Shown: in pieces, positions 7,941 through 16,401 of the stretch
Layout: each line of letters starts with the position of its first letter
Numbering within the stretch: position 1 is the stretch's first letter
Position numbers and translations under genes: made by a program
Notes under the pieces: generated by a model
The model's input: the letters and a program-made list of their open reading frames with translations, nothing else
Database searches by the model: none
What the model was told of the DNA's origin: nothing
Assembly (NCBI GenBank): GCA_965215995.1
Contig: OZ244128.1
Coordinates: 1,798,001 to 1,862,000, forward strand
Length of the DNA: 64,000 bases
DNA from: SZUA-309 sp965215995
GTDB lineage: Bacteria; Pseudomonadota; Gammaproteobacteria; Pseudomonadales; Azotimanducaceae
Direction of reading: 5' to 3'

Positions 7941-9363
7941 TCTTGATTTCACTAGCCTACACGGCGCGATAACTCCATCAGATGTCAGAGATGCGGATCG
8001 AATAGTCGCTCGAATTCGGCGCAGGGAGTCGAGCGATAGTTTTTCGCCCATCCGCGTCTGGAAACTCAGCCCACTCGGAGTCGAGCTCCTTTTCGATCCA
8101 GACAACCCGTTCGAGAAAGGGGAGAAAGTTGATCTAGAAGTGACGCTAACCGGGCAGCGCAGTCTGTTCGAAGGATTGGTCGTAGATCTCGTTCAAGAGA
8201 ACGAGAATATCAAGCTGATCGGGATCAGGCTGTCGAGCCGACGCAGCGCCACGTCACCTGAGGGTGAGAAACGAAGAAGCGTTCGCTGGATGTGCAGCGA
8301 TGACTACTATCCTACCTGTGTCGCACCGACACCAGGACGCTACAACGAGTATGTTTACTTCCAAATCCGAGATATCTCTAAGGAAGGGTTCCAACTACTC
8401 TGCAGCCTCCGAAACAAGTATCTAATCCCCGGCACGCAGCTCAACCTCACAGCGAGTTTCCCGATGATCGGAGACTCGTCCATCTCAGTAATCGTTAAGC
8501 GAATCGGAATTACTTCGGAGAGAGGGAAAGACTACCTAGTTGTGGGAACTGAGTTCCAAGATTTACCGCTTAGCGCCAAAAACATCGTTGGTCAGTACTT
8601 ACTTCAATTCACTGATGCGGATTCTCTGTCAGATCTGAAAGACGCAGGATATCTTCCCCTTTCCGTTGAGAAATCCACGGACTTCTACTTCCTCAAGTCA
8701 GAGGCGGACTACGAGGAAGTCCTCAGCCTACGCTTGCTCGCTCACTCACAAGGAGGAACTGTGAACCCCGATCTCCGTCCGGAAGATATGGGAGATCTGT
8801 TCGATACGAACTCTCGAATACTGGTTGGGAAACGAAAAGGGAAAGTTATCGCTAGTGCCAGAATTCACTTCAATGTGCTTGAAGAGCCCATGGAGCACGA
8901 GAAGTACGTCGATTGGCCTGAGAATCTACCCAGAAGAGATCAGATCTTTGAGATCTCTAGGGCTTGCACTCACCCGAGCTTTCGGCGTAACGACTTAATG
9001 GCAGGCCTGCTAAGAATCATGGCGGCAACATGCGTACAACCACAACGGCCATGGGTGCTGATATCCTCCACTGAAGAGCTAAAAGACTTCTACTCAAAAG
9101 TCGGCCTGGGCGATACCGGCCTTCGCTACGTCCACCCAATCTACAAGGGCAATCAGTGTGTAATGCTGGCGAACGCTCCTGACATGATAATGGGAAAGAC
9201 TGCCCATCCGATTTACTGGAACGTTGTGTGGCGACCAGTTTTTGATCACATGGTCGAAACAGGTGCCCTTCGTCCAGATCCAATGGACCGCGCACGATTG
9301 AGGATCTACAAGCTAATGTACCCTGTCGCACAGGTCTGGTTTAGGTTAATGTCGAAGCGATAG
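7912..9363 (+). CDS. PilZ-domain / N-acyltransferase (FeeM/AHL-synthase-like) fusion
   Basis: The product has 483 residues. Residues about 40-110 look like a PilZ-like barrel with only the xLSxxG element (KLSPLGVELL). Residues about 118-235 form a second PilZ domain with both c-di-GMP motifs: RRSVR (121-125) and DISKEG (154-159). From about 265 the sequence resembles the GNAT-like fold shared by N-acyl amino acid synthases (FeeM) and AHL synthases, with SRILVGKRKGKVIASARIHF followed by IFEISRACTHPSFRRND. Such enzymes transfer a fatty acyl chain from acyl-ACP to an amino acid or related amine. The inferred role is synthesis of an acylated small molecule under c-di-GMP control. The product is unknown. 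The ATG overlaps the cyclase end, indicating coupling. Confidence 0.75.
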   Translation: MANTPRDKFDLDFTSLHGAITPSDVRDADRIVARIRRRESSDSFSPIRVWKLSPLGVELLFDPDNPFEKGEKVDLEVTLTGQRSLFEGLVVDLVQENENIKLIGIRLSSRRSATSPEGEKRRSVRWMCSDDYYPTCVAPTPGRYNEYVYFQIRDISKEGFQLLCSLRNKYLIPGTQLNLTASFPMIGDSSISVIVKRIGITSERGKDYLVVGTEFQDLPLSAKNIVGQYLLQFTDADSLSDLKDAGYLPLSVEKSTDFYFLKSEADYEEVLSLRLLAHSQGGTVNPDLRPEDMGDLFDTNSRILVGKRKGKVIASARIHFNVLEEPMEHEKYVDWPENLPRRDQIFEISRACTHPSFRRNDLMAGLLRIMAATCVQPQRPWVLISSTEELKDFYSKVGLGDTGLRYVHPIYKGNQCVMLANAPDMIMGKTAHPIYWNVVWRPVFDHMVETGALRPDPMDRARLRIYKLMYPVAQVWFRLMSKR

Positions 9364-9389
9364 CCAGCCAGGATCTAGCGGGGGGCGAA

Positions 9390-11663
9390 TTGTTGTTTGA
9401 TTGGCTGACTCGATACAGAGTTCTGGTCTACATCGCGTTTTTCTTGTTTATCGCGGTCTCTCTGCCTGGCTTGTCGCGCATCCAGATTACTCCAGATAAC
9501 CGAGTGTTTTACGGACCAGACAATGTCCAGTTCAATGAGGTTCTGGATTTCGAAGCGGCATATACCTCAAACAACAACATCATCTTCGTTGTCAACTTCG
9601 ATGAACCCATAAGCTCTCAGATTCACGTTGAGACAATACGTTGGCTTACAGATCAAGTCTGGGCCATCGACAACGTAATAAGAGTCGACTCGCTGGCATC
9701 GCACCCTCACGTGCGAGCGATCGGAGATGACATCTACGTAGACACCATACTCGACTATTTCTGTCCGCATCCCGCTCCATGCAAGCCAGAACTTGAACAG
9801 CATCTAGAAGATTCAAATCTAAAGGCGCGACTAGTAGGTCAGGATCTCAAATCCGCTGGAATCATCGCTACACTCAATCTAGACCTTGGAGCTATTGGGG
9901 TAGTAGAACAAATAACCGCGCAAGTTGATGAACTCGTCTCTCGGTTCAGATCACGCTATCCGAACACAGAAATCGTCAAAACTGGCGGCATTCCAATGAT
10001 GACAGCCTTTTCGACGTCAAGTGCATCAGATCTCGGTTTACTGCTACCCCTGGCCCTTCTAGTTATTACGCTCATGCTGTTCGCGTTCTTTGGGGGTATT
10101 CGGCCTACATTGCTGCTTGTGGCGCTCAGTCTAACTGCAGCACTGTGCACCTTGGGAATTGCTGGCTGGCTCGGGCATATCGTTAACGCCGCCACCTCCA
10201 TATCACCTCTCGTCATATTTACCATCGTCACAGCAAGCTCCATGCACTTGGTGATCCATTTCCTTAGAAACTCAGAGGCACGCTCCTCTCAGGACGACAT
10301 TAGGTCTGATGTTAAGGCATCACTAGAGGGCAATCTCGCACCAATGGTAGTTAGCGCGATCACCTCTATTGCCGGACTACTCTCCCTTTCGTTTGTAGAC
10401 TCTCCACCGCTGCAGCGTTTAGGCCAACTATCAGCACTCGGGACAGCAATTGGGGTCGTTTTTGCTACGACAGTTCTACCTCTCTCTCTGGCGAACTCTA
10501 AGGCAGGTCACCAATCAACGATCCGTTCAATAGTGCAGCAATGGTTGAATTCCTATGCCAGACGTATTGAGAGACGAAAGACTTACACGATACCCAGCCT
10601 ATTTCTGCTCATGTTGTTGTTGTTCGGACTAGCCAGACTGGAAATAAACGATGACTTTGTAGACTACTTCGATCACGACACGATCTTTCGAGTGGAGACA
10701 GATAGAGCCACTGAACTTCTGAGTGGGCCAAATCATATTGAGGTTCTACTGAAAAACCCCGACGACCATGGAGTGTTCGATCCAGAATACGTCACATACT
10801 TAGCAGACCTTACTGAGTTTCTTAGGGATCAAGCGTACGTTTCGAGCGTCAGTTCATTTCTCGACATACTGGAGGAATTGGGGAATGCTTTTGATGAACC
10901 TATTTCCGTGTCGACCACTGCAGACCAGTTCGCGCAATGGTACTTAGTCTATGAGCTATCACTACGCCGCGGACAGACCAATACCGATTTCGTCCGTTCA
11001 GACCATCAAGAGTCAAGGATCTCGGTCCTTCTACGCCGTACAACTTCCAATGAAATCAAAGATCTTGAACAACTAATCATCCGTTGGCATGAAGATCGCA
11101 ATTCCAGTTTTGACCTCCGGGTTACCGGGGAGAACATACCCGTAGCCCACCTTTCAGCAATCAACATATCTTCAATGATCGGAGGATTCGGCGCGAGTGT
11201 CCTGCTAATAACCATCGTTGTCGGCGTGCTGGTGAGGAAATTCCGGCTAGCCTTAGCCGCGCTTGTCGGGACATTGGCACCACTTCTTCTGGGATTTGGA
11301 GCCTGGGGTATCTTGGGGTTCACAATTGGGCTTGCATCTACCGCGATATTAGCTGTAACAATTGGTGTAGTGATCGATGATGCGGTACACATGATCTACC
11401 GCTTCATGGATGGTCGAAATCGACTGGGATTGAGCAGATGGCACTCCGCCGCCTATAGCGTTCATCGCGCAGGCATGGCGGTCGCGACCACAAGTGCTGT
11501 TATGGTCGCCGGTTTATCCATACTGTTACTGTCTGCGTTCAAGGTAAACAGTAGCTTCGGCGCCGTTACGTGTCTTATCATTTCGACCGCCTTACTATTT
11601 GATCTTTTCGTCCTGCCCAGATTGCTCGTCTGGTCGGATAGGCCCCCTCGAAGTCCGGAGTAG
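9390..11663 (+). CDS. RND-superfamily exporter (HAE3/MMPL type)
   Basis: The product has 757 residues from a TTG start preceded by a strong purine-rich site (GCGGGGGGCG). The architecture is the RND repeat: one N-terminal helix, a periplasmic loop (about 30-210), a block of five to six helices (about 210-385), a further helix near 405, a second periplasmic loop and a final block of helices (about 600-750). The second block contains IGVVIDDAVHMIYRF and a SAFKVNSSFGAV region typical of the HAE3 and sterol-sensing-like RND group. These proteins move hydrophobic or amphiphilic molecules using the proton gradient. No membrane fusion protein or outer-membrane channel gene accompanies it. The context suggests export of the acylated product of the neighbouring acyltransferase, which is inference. 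Confidence 0.85.
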   Translation: MLFDWLTRYRVLVYIAFFLFIAVSLPGLSRIQITPDNRVFYGPDNVQFNEVLDFEAAYTSNNNIIFVVNFDEPISSQIHVETIRWLTDQVWAIDNVIRVDSLASHPHVRAIGDDIYVDTILDYFCPHPAPCKPELEQHLEDSNLKARLVGQDLKSAGIIATLNLDLGAIGVVEQITAQVDELVSRFRSRYPNTEIVKTGGIPMMTAFSTSSASDLGLLLPLALLVITLMLFAFFGGIRPTLLLVALSLTAALCTLGIAGWLGHIVNAATSISPLVIFTIVTASSMHLVIHFLRNSEARSSQDDIRSDVKASLEGNLAPMVVSAITSIAGLLSLSFVDSPPLQRLGQLSALGTAIGVVFATTVLPLSLANSKAGHQSTIRSIVQQWLNSYARRIERRKTYTIPSLFLLMLLLFGLARLEINDDFVDYFDHDTIFRVETDRATELLSGPNHIEVLLKNPDDHGVFDPEYVTYLADLTEFLRDQAYVSSVSSFLDILEELGNAFDEPISVSTTADQFAQWYLVYELSLRRGQTNTDFVRSDHQESRISVLLRRTTSNEIKDLEQLIIRWHEDRNSSFDLRVTGENIPVAHLSAINISSMIGGFGASVLLITIVVGVLVRKFRLALAALVGTLAPLLLGFGAWGILGFTIGLASTAILAVTIGVVIDDAVHMIYRFMDGRNRLGLSRWHSAAYSVHRAGMAVATTSAVMVAGLSILLLSAFKVNSSFGAVTCLIISTALLFDLFVLPRLLVWSDRPPRSPE

Positions 11664-11665
11664 AA

Positions 11666-12436
11666 GTGAACATAGAACTAGAAGATGTACATAAGTACAC
11701 GCCTGAAGAAGTCGCAACCGATGAAATGAACTGGGACGCATATGCTGAGCACTACGATCAGATGTGCAAATTCAATCCATCGTACCAAGAAAACATCGAG
11801 ATACTTCTTAGACTCGTCGACGACTGGCCAATGCCGGACAACGCAAAGGTGTGTGATCTAGGTGCAGGAACTGGGAACTACATCTTAGCGCTCTCTGAGA
11901 TTCGCCCGAACGTCGAGTTCTTTCATGTCGATTTCGATGAAAAAATGAACGAAGCAGCACTACGCAAGTACCAAGCTGGAGGAGTAGACAACGTCCATCT
12001 TGTTACCGAATACGTTCAGGAGTGTGAGTTCCCCGACGAGTCCTTTGACCTAATAATGTGTGTGAACGCGCTGTATGCGATTTCTCCGCAGGACGAAATA
12101 CTTAGAAAAGCCAAACGGTGGTTAAAGCCGAATGGACGTTTTTTCCTGATTGATTTCGGCAGGAAACAGAGAACTTTGGATTGGACGATTTACCTATTTA
12201 GGGAGTCGATGAAAAACCATCAAGCCGGGGAATACGTTCGGGCCCTAATCAATTCACGAGAAGTACTCAAACAAAACAGACGTACTAGCAAGGGCCAAGG
12301 AACCGGTAGGTATTGGTTACATACAACCTCGGAGTTTGGTGACGCACTCGAATCTTGTGGTTTAAGGGTCGAAGAGCTATATGCATGTTATCGAGGATAT
12401 GCAGACTTGGCGATCTGCAGCAAGCCTGACGCCTGA
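11666..12436 (+). CDS. Class I SAM-dependent methyltransferase
   Basis: The product has 256 residues from a GTG that lies 2 bases after the RND stop, with AGTCCGGAG as ribosome-binding site. Motif I of class I methyltransferases is clear (KVCDLGAGTGNY, residues 61-72), followed by an acidic end of strand 2 (FFHVDF, about 85-90) and a post-III region ALYAISPQDEILRKAKRWLKPNGRFFLIDF. The family methylates small molecules, proteins or lipids. In this operon it could tailor the product of the acyltransferase, though the substrate cannot be read from sequence. It resembles other operon members in its AT-rich codon use. Confidence 0.85.
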   Translation: MNIELEDVHKYTPEEVATDEMNWDAYAEHYDQMCKFNPSYQENIEILLRLVDDWPMPDNAKVCDLGAGTGNYILALSEIRPNVEFFHVDFDEKMNEAALRKYQAGGVDNVHLVTEYVQECEFPDESFDLIMCVNALYAISPQDEILRKAKRWLKPNGRFFLIDFGRKQRTLDWTIYLFRESMKNHQAGEYVRALINSREVLKQNRRTSKGQGTGRYWLHTTSEFGDALESCGLRVEELYACYRGYADLAICSKPDA

Positions 12437-12451
12437 TCTCATGCATTTAGG

Positions 12452-13783
12452 ATGTGGAATACAGTCCCACTCAATGCGCTGACAATCGCCGCGAGGCGCA
12501 GCGCCGAGTACTCGGAGAAGCACTACAAAGTATTTGGATGGGTATGTTTAATTAGCATGCCCGTGTCTCACTATCTTGAGTTAGTGATCACCTCACCATC
12601 GTTCAACACGCTGGGCATTAGAATTAGCGCCGCTCTCCTTGGAATCCTCTTAATAACTGAAAGCAATCTTCCGCGGCGCATTCGGAATAACTTTCATCTT
12701 ATCTGGATATCAATAGCAACATACGTTCTGCCTTTTACCTTTGGTGTCATGCTAGTGCTCAACTCAGCCTACACACCCATAGGTCAAACGACTCCATCTC
12801 TCTGGATTTTTCAGTACCTTCTAGCCCTCGTGTTTTTTGTCAACATAGTCCACAGCGCCATTCTTGCTACGTTGCTGTGGGCGTTGTCAGCTCTGCTTGC
12901 AGCATCCACACTCCTGTTGGTCGATCAACCAAACTGGTTTTCGGTCTCTGAATCCTATTTCTTAATTCTGCCTGTGTTTCTAACAGCGGTCTCGATCGGC
13001 AGTCTCATGAATAGAAACGTCTCAATGGTTCAGACCGAAAAGGTCAGAGCGGCTTCTGCCATAGGCGCAAATCTAGCACACGAACTGCGAACTCCGTTGG
13101 CAAGCATTGGGGCGCTGTCCAAAGGAACTGAAAACCTCCTGCCAACACTCACAGACGCATACCAGAAGGCTAAGGAAGCAGGCATCGAGGTTCAGCCACT
13201 TCGGGAGAATCAGGTGTCTCTATTACGCAAGTCTCTGAGCACAATCCGAAATGAGGTCGACTACTCAAACACCATCATCGACATGCTCCTGGTCAACACC
13301 GCAGACAAATCCTTATCTGATGTCGATACTGATTTCTTCTCAGTTCGCGAAGCGGCCGCCGAAGCTATCAGGCGCTTCCCGTTCAACAATCAAAGAGAAA
13401 GGGAATTGATCAGATTGGAGATAGAAGATGACTTCGAGGTCGAAGCACCCCGGCTTCTCATCATCCACGTGCTGTTCAATCTGATTAAAAACGCGCTCTA
13501 CTCGGTGCAGAAGGCAGGGAAAGGTGACATCTGTATTCGCGCCGAACAGAAGAAAAACGGTGGTTGCATCATTGTGCACGACTCCGGAATCGGAATTTCT
13601 CCGTCAGTGCAAAATCATATTTTCGAGCGCTTTTACACAACGACACAAACCATTCAGAGCGCCGGCATAGGGTTGAGCTTCTGCAAACTGGTTATGGACT
13701 CGATCAGTGGCTCAATACGGTGCGAGTCCGAAGAGGGTGAGTTTACGACCTTTACACTCGAGTTTTTGCGGGCACGAGACTAG
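12452..13783 (+). CDS. CqsS-like six-helix sensor histidine kinase without receiver domain
   Basis: The product has 443 residues. Residues about 25-190 form six hydrophobic segments. Their order and wording (FGWVCLISMPVSHY, NTLGIRISAALL, LPRRIRNN, VLPFTFGVMLVLN) resemble, as I recall it, the membrane domain of Vibrio CqsS, the receptor for the alpha-hydroxyketone autoinducer CAI-1. The kinase core has the H box NLAHELRTPLASI with H210, the N box NLIKNALY (343-350), the G1 box DSGIGI (377-382) and G2 GIGLSF (405-410). CqsS is a hybrid kinase with a receiver. This protein ends after the ATPase domain, so its phosphate acceptor must be encoded elsewhere. It is the last gene of the AT-rich operon and probably the receptor for whatever that operon makes. 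Confidence 0.85.
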   Translation: MWNTVPLNALTIAARRSAEYSEKHYKVFGWVCLISMPVSHYLELVITSPSFNTLGIRISAALLGILLITESNLPRRIRNNFHLIWISIATYVLPFTFGVMLVLNSAYTPIGQTTPSLWIFQYLLALVFFVNIVHSAILATLLWALSALLAASTLLLVDQPNWFSVSESYFLILPVFLTAVSIGSLMNRNVSMVQTEKVRAASAIGANLAHELRTPLASIGALSKGTENLLPTLTDAYQKAKEAGIEVQPLRENQVSLLRKSLSTIRNEVDYSNTIIDMLLVNTADKSLSDVDTDFFSVREAAAEAIRRFPFNNQRERELIRLEIEDDFEVEAPRLLIIHVLFNLIKNALYSVQKAGKGDICIRAEQKKNGGCIIVHDSGIGISPSVQNHIFERFYTTTQTIQSAGIGLSFCKLVMDSISGSIRCESEEGEFTTFTLEFLRARD

Positions 13784-13785
13784 AA

Positions 13786-13802
13786 CAGCAGCGTCGCTGC
13801 TG
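13786..13802. terminator. Palindrome between convergent genes, possible terminator
   Basis: The sequence cagcagcg-t-cgctgctg is a perfect inverted repeat located 3 bases after the kinase stop and before the 3' end of the convergent esterase gene. It has no T-run on either side, so intrinsic termination is only possible, not shown. Confidence 0.4.
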
Positions 13803-13816
13803 GCACCGATCCAGCG

Positions 13817-14914
13817 CTATTCAATGCAGGCATACACCGCCTCTGCACAACTCGTCGCAGAAACGCCACCGGTCACCACACCCGCCTGCATCTGGTTCAT
13901 CGCAAAGCAGAAACCGACTTTTGACACGGGATCGTAGAACGCCATGGATCCTCCGGCCCCTGCATGCCCGAAGCTCCCCGCGCGCACACCGATCGGCGCA
14001 GCATCGTCGTGCACCATGAAACCGAGGCCGAATTGCGAATGTGTCAACAGGACCTGATCTGGGCCGCGGGAGTGAATGCGAATAGCTTCATTCAGCAACG
14101 GCTCCGGTAAGAGCTCTGGAAGTGATGCATACAGCTTGGCAAGGTCTCGAGCGGTGCCGTGGCCATTCATCGCGGGAAGCTCGGCGCACCGGAACCGCTC
14201 GGTGTTCATATAGCCTGCCCCTAATGATGGGTTCTGGAACGCAGCACCTGTGGGTGTTTCCTTGTCCTGCATCGCAGTCATCATCGCTCCTGCACCTTCG
14301 GGGATAATGCTTTGACCTGCTCTGATGCGAGCCGGGACCATCTGCGCGCAGCGAGACAGATCGTCGCCGCCGATCCCGATGTGCAGATCGAGGGATAACG
14401 GCCCGGAAATACGTTCCTTCAGCCGAACTCCAATCGATTGCCCGGTCTTTCGCTGCAGCATCTCGCCCAACAGAAACCCGAACGTCCGCGCGTGATAGCC
14501 GTGCATTTCACCCGGCTTCCACCAGGGCGGCTCGGCTGCCAGCGCAGCACAGAACCCGGACCAGTCGTATATCAGATCGCTCTCAACCGACTTGCGAAGA
14601 CCAATCATCCCCGCACGATGGCTGAGCACCTGGCGCAGAGTGATCGAGTCTTTCTCATTGCCTGAAAACTCAGGCCAGGCAACGGACAAAGGTTCGTCCA
14701 GATCGAGCAGACCATCGGCCACGGCCTGCAGTATGCAGACCGTCGCAATGCCCTTGGTGGCCGAGAAAAGGCAGCAGAGCGTGTCCGCTTTCCACGGCAG
14801 AGTCTTCTTTCGGTCGGTGTGTCCTGCCCAGACATCCACGACCAGCTCACCATCCACCACAACGCCGAGCGCCGCTCCCACATCTCGGCTTTCTGCAAAT
14901 CCCGCCATGAACAC
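13817..14914 (-). CDS. Serine hydrolase, beta-lactamase class C / EstB-like
   Basis: The product belongs to the penicillin-binding-protein/class C beta-lactamase fold, often esterases. The catalytic SxxK is LFSATKG, followed by a YHA tyrosine motif (GYHARTFGF) and the HxG-type FGHAGAGGS near the C-terminus. It would hydrolyse esters or lactams, and the true substrate is unknown. The start is uncertain: family members usually begin about 20 residues before the GTG at 14914 used here. The matching frame (IQLELQGDVDAAF) has no in-frame ATG, GTG or TTG until far into the divergent MATE gene. An ATG at 14908 is the next alternative. No signal peptide is visible. Confidence 0.75.
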   Translation of the reverse strand: MFMAGFAESRDVGAALGVVVDGELVVDVWAGHTDRKKTLPWKADTLCCLFSATKGIATVCILQAVADGLLDLDEPLSVAWPEFSGNEKDSITLRQVLSHRAGMIGLRKSVESDLIYDWSGFCAALAAEPPWWKPGEMHGYHARTFGFLLGEMLQRKTGQSIGVRLKERISGPLSLDLHIGIGGDDLSRCAQMVPARIRAGQSIIPEGAGAMMTAMQDKETPTGAAFQNPSLGAGYMNTERFRCAELPAMNGHGTARDLAKLYASLPELLPEPLLNEAIRIHSRGPDQVLLTHSQFGLGFMVHDDAAPIGVRAGSFGHAGAGGSMAFYDPVSKVGFCFAMNQMQAGVVTGGVSATSCAEAVYACIE

Positions 14915-15013
14915 GTCCGCAACTGCTGCGAACGCCGCATCGACATCTCCCTGGAGTTCAAGTTGAATAGCGCTTTCCCAACCGCACCGGCTCGGGCCGC
15001 AGCATAGCAGGTA

Positions 15014-16360
15014 ATGTCCAGTAGAGACCTGAGCCAGGGTCCAGTAGCCACTTCCCTGCTGAAACTCACAGCACCGATGATGGCCGGCATATCGGCAAAC
15101 ATCATCGTGGGAATGCTCGAGATCGGCTTCATCGGCCAGCTCGGTACGCAGCATCTGGCGGCGATCACTTTTACGTTCCCAGTGGTGATGATCCTCTCGA
15201 GCATCGCACTCGGTATCGGCATCGGCACCTCATCGGTAATCGCGCGAAGCGTCGGCGCGGGAAGCGTCAGCGAGGTGCAGCGCCTGGGCACACACGCCCT
15301 GCTGCTCGTGTTCTTTTCCATGGCCGTGCTCTCGATGGTCGGTTATCTCACCATCGATCCGGTGTTCCTGATGCTTGGCGCGTCGCCGGAGTTGCTGCCG
15401 CTCATCCACAGCTATCTGGATATCTACTATCCGACGATAGTGCTCTTCACCATGACCATGGTGGCCGGCAACATCATGCGTGCAAACGGCAATGCCAATA
15501 TTCCAGGACTGGTCATGACCCTGGGAGCGTTGGTGAACCTGGCCATCGATCCCATTCTGATTTTCGGCTGGTTCGGCGCACCACGCATGGAGCTGGCCGG
15601 TGCAGCGGTGGCTGCAGCGATATCCCGACTCGGAACCGCCGCGGTGCTCATCTACTACGTGCATCACGGCGGCATGATCACCACCAGAAACCTGTTCGCA
15701 GGCTTCGCATCATCTGCTGCGCGAATCATGCAGATTGGGTTTCCGGCGATGGCGACGCAACTGATCGGACCGGTCTCCAGCGCAATCATCACTCGCATGC
15801 TGGCCAGTCACGGCGAAGTGGTTGTGGCCGGGTTCGGAGTCGCTACGCGTATCGAATCCGTGTCAGTAATGGTGTTGTTTGCACTCTCCGCCAGCATCGG
15901 ACCTTTCGTCGGCCAGAACTGGGGTGCCGGGCATCCTGATCGAGTGCGGCAGGGCCTTCGCGTGGCGTATCAGTTCTGCATCGGCTGGGGACTTCTCGTT
16001 GCGCTGCCGTTGCTCCTATTCGGCGAAGCCATTTCCGGTGTGGTGGATGACTCGTCGCCAGTGATTCGAACCGCCACCTGGTATCTGGCCGTCGTTCCCT
16101 GGTCCTATGGCCTTTGGGGTGTGCTGATGATGGCCTCTGCTTCTTTCAACGCGCTTGGCAAACCACTGCCTTCCACCGCGCTTTCTTTCTCGCGTATGTT
16201 CGTTCTCTACGTTCCTCTCGCCTATCTGCTCGATCAAATGCTCGGTTATCACGGCATTTTCATCGCGACCGCCATCAGCAACTGTGTCATGGGAGTTCTG
16301 GGCTTTCTCTGGTTCCGGCACCTGTTCTTCCCGGATGCCCGATCACCGGCAATGGAGTAG
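15014..16360 (+). CDS. MATE-family multidrug/toxin efflux transporter
   Basis: The product has 448 residues with about twelve hydrophobic segments in two six-helix halves, the typical MATE layout. Supporting stretches include GPVATSLLKLTAPMMAG at the N-terminus, NIMRANGNANIPGLVM in the middle of the first half and FNALGKPLPSTALSF in the second. MATE proteins export drugs, cationic compounds or metabolites with Na+ or H+ in the inner membrane. The substrate is unknown. The ATG at 15014 lies about 100 bases from the divergent esterase start, so the two genes share a short control region. Confidence 0.88.
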   Translation: MSSRDLSQGPVATSLLKLTAPMMAGISANIIVGMLEIGFIGQLGTQHLAAITFTFPVVMILSSIALGIGIGTSSVIARSVGAGSVSEVQRLGTHALLLVFFSMAVLSMVGYLTIDPVFLMLGASPELLPLIHSYLDIYYPTIVLFTMTMVAGNIMRANGNANIPGLVMTLGALVNLAIDPILIFGWFGAPRMELAGAAVAAAISRLGTAAVLIYYVHHGGMITTRNLFAGFASSAARIMQIGFPAMATQLIGPVSSAIITRMLASHGEVVVAGFGVATRIESVSVMVLFALSASIGPFVGQNWGAGHPDRVRQGLRVAYQFCIGWGLLVALPLLLFGEAISGVVDDSSPVIRTATWYLAVVPWSYGLWGVLMMASASFNALGKPLPSTALSFSRMFVLYVPLAYLLDQMLGYHGIFIATAISNCVMGVLGFLWFRHLFFPDARSPAME

Positions 16361-16401
16361 TGTTGCCCTTTATCGGGGGAATAAAGAACAGGAGACAGCA
16401 C

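Noticed and set aside
7912..9363. A true LuxI-type AHL synthase
   Set aside because: The acyltransferase resembles the FeeM/AHL synthase superfamily in general, but no full LuxI motif set was found and no LuxR gene is near, so homoserine lactone synthesis is not claimed.
12452..13783. A complete cqs or lqs locus
   Set aside because: The kinase is CqsS-like, but no CqsA/LqsA-type PLP enzyme or stand-alone response regulator is present in the window.
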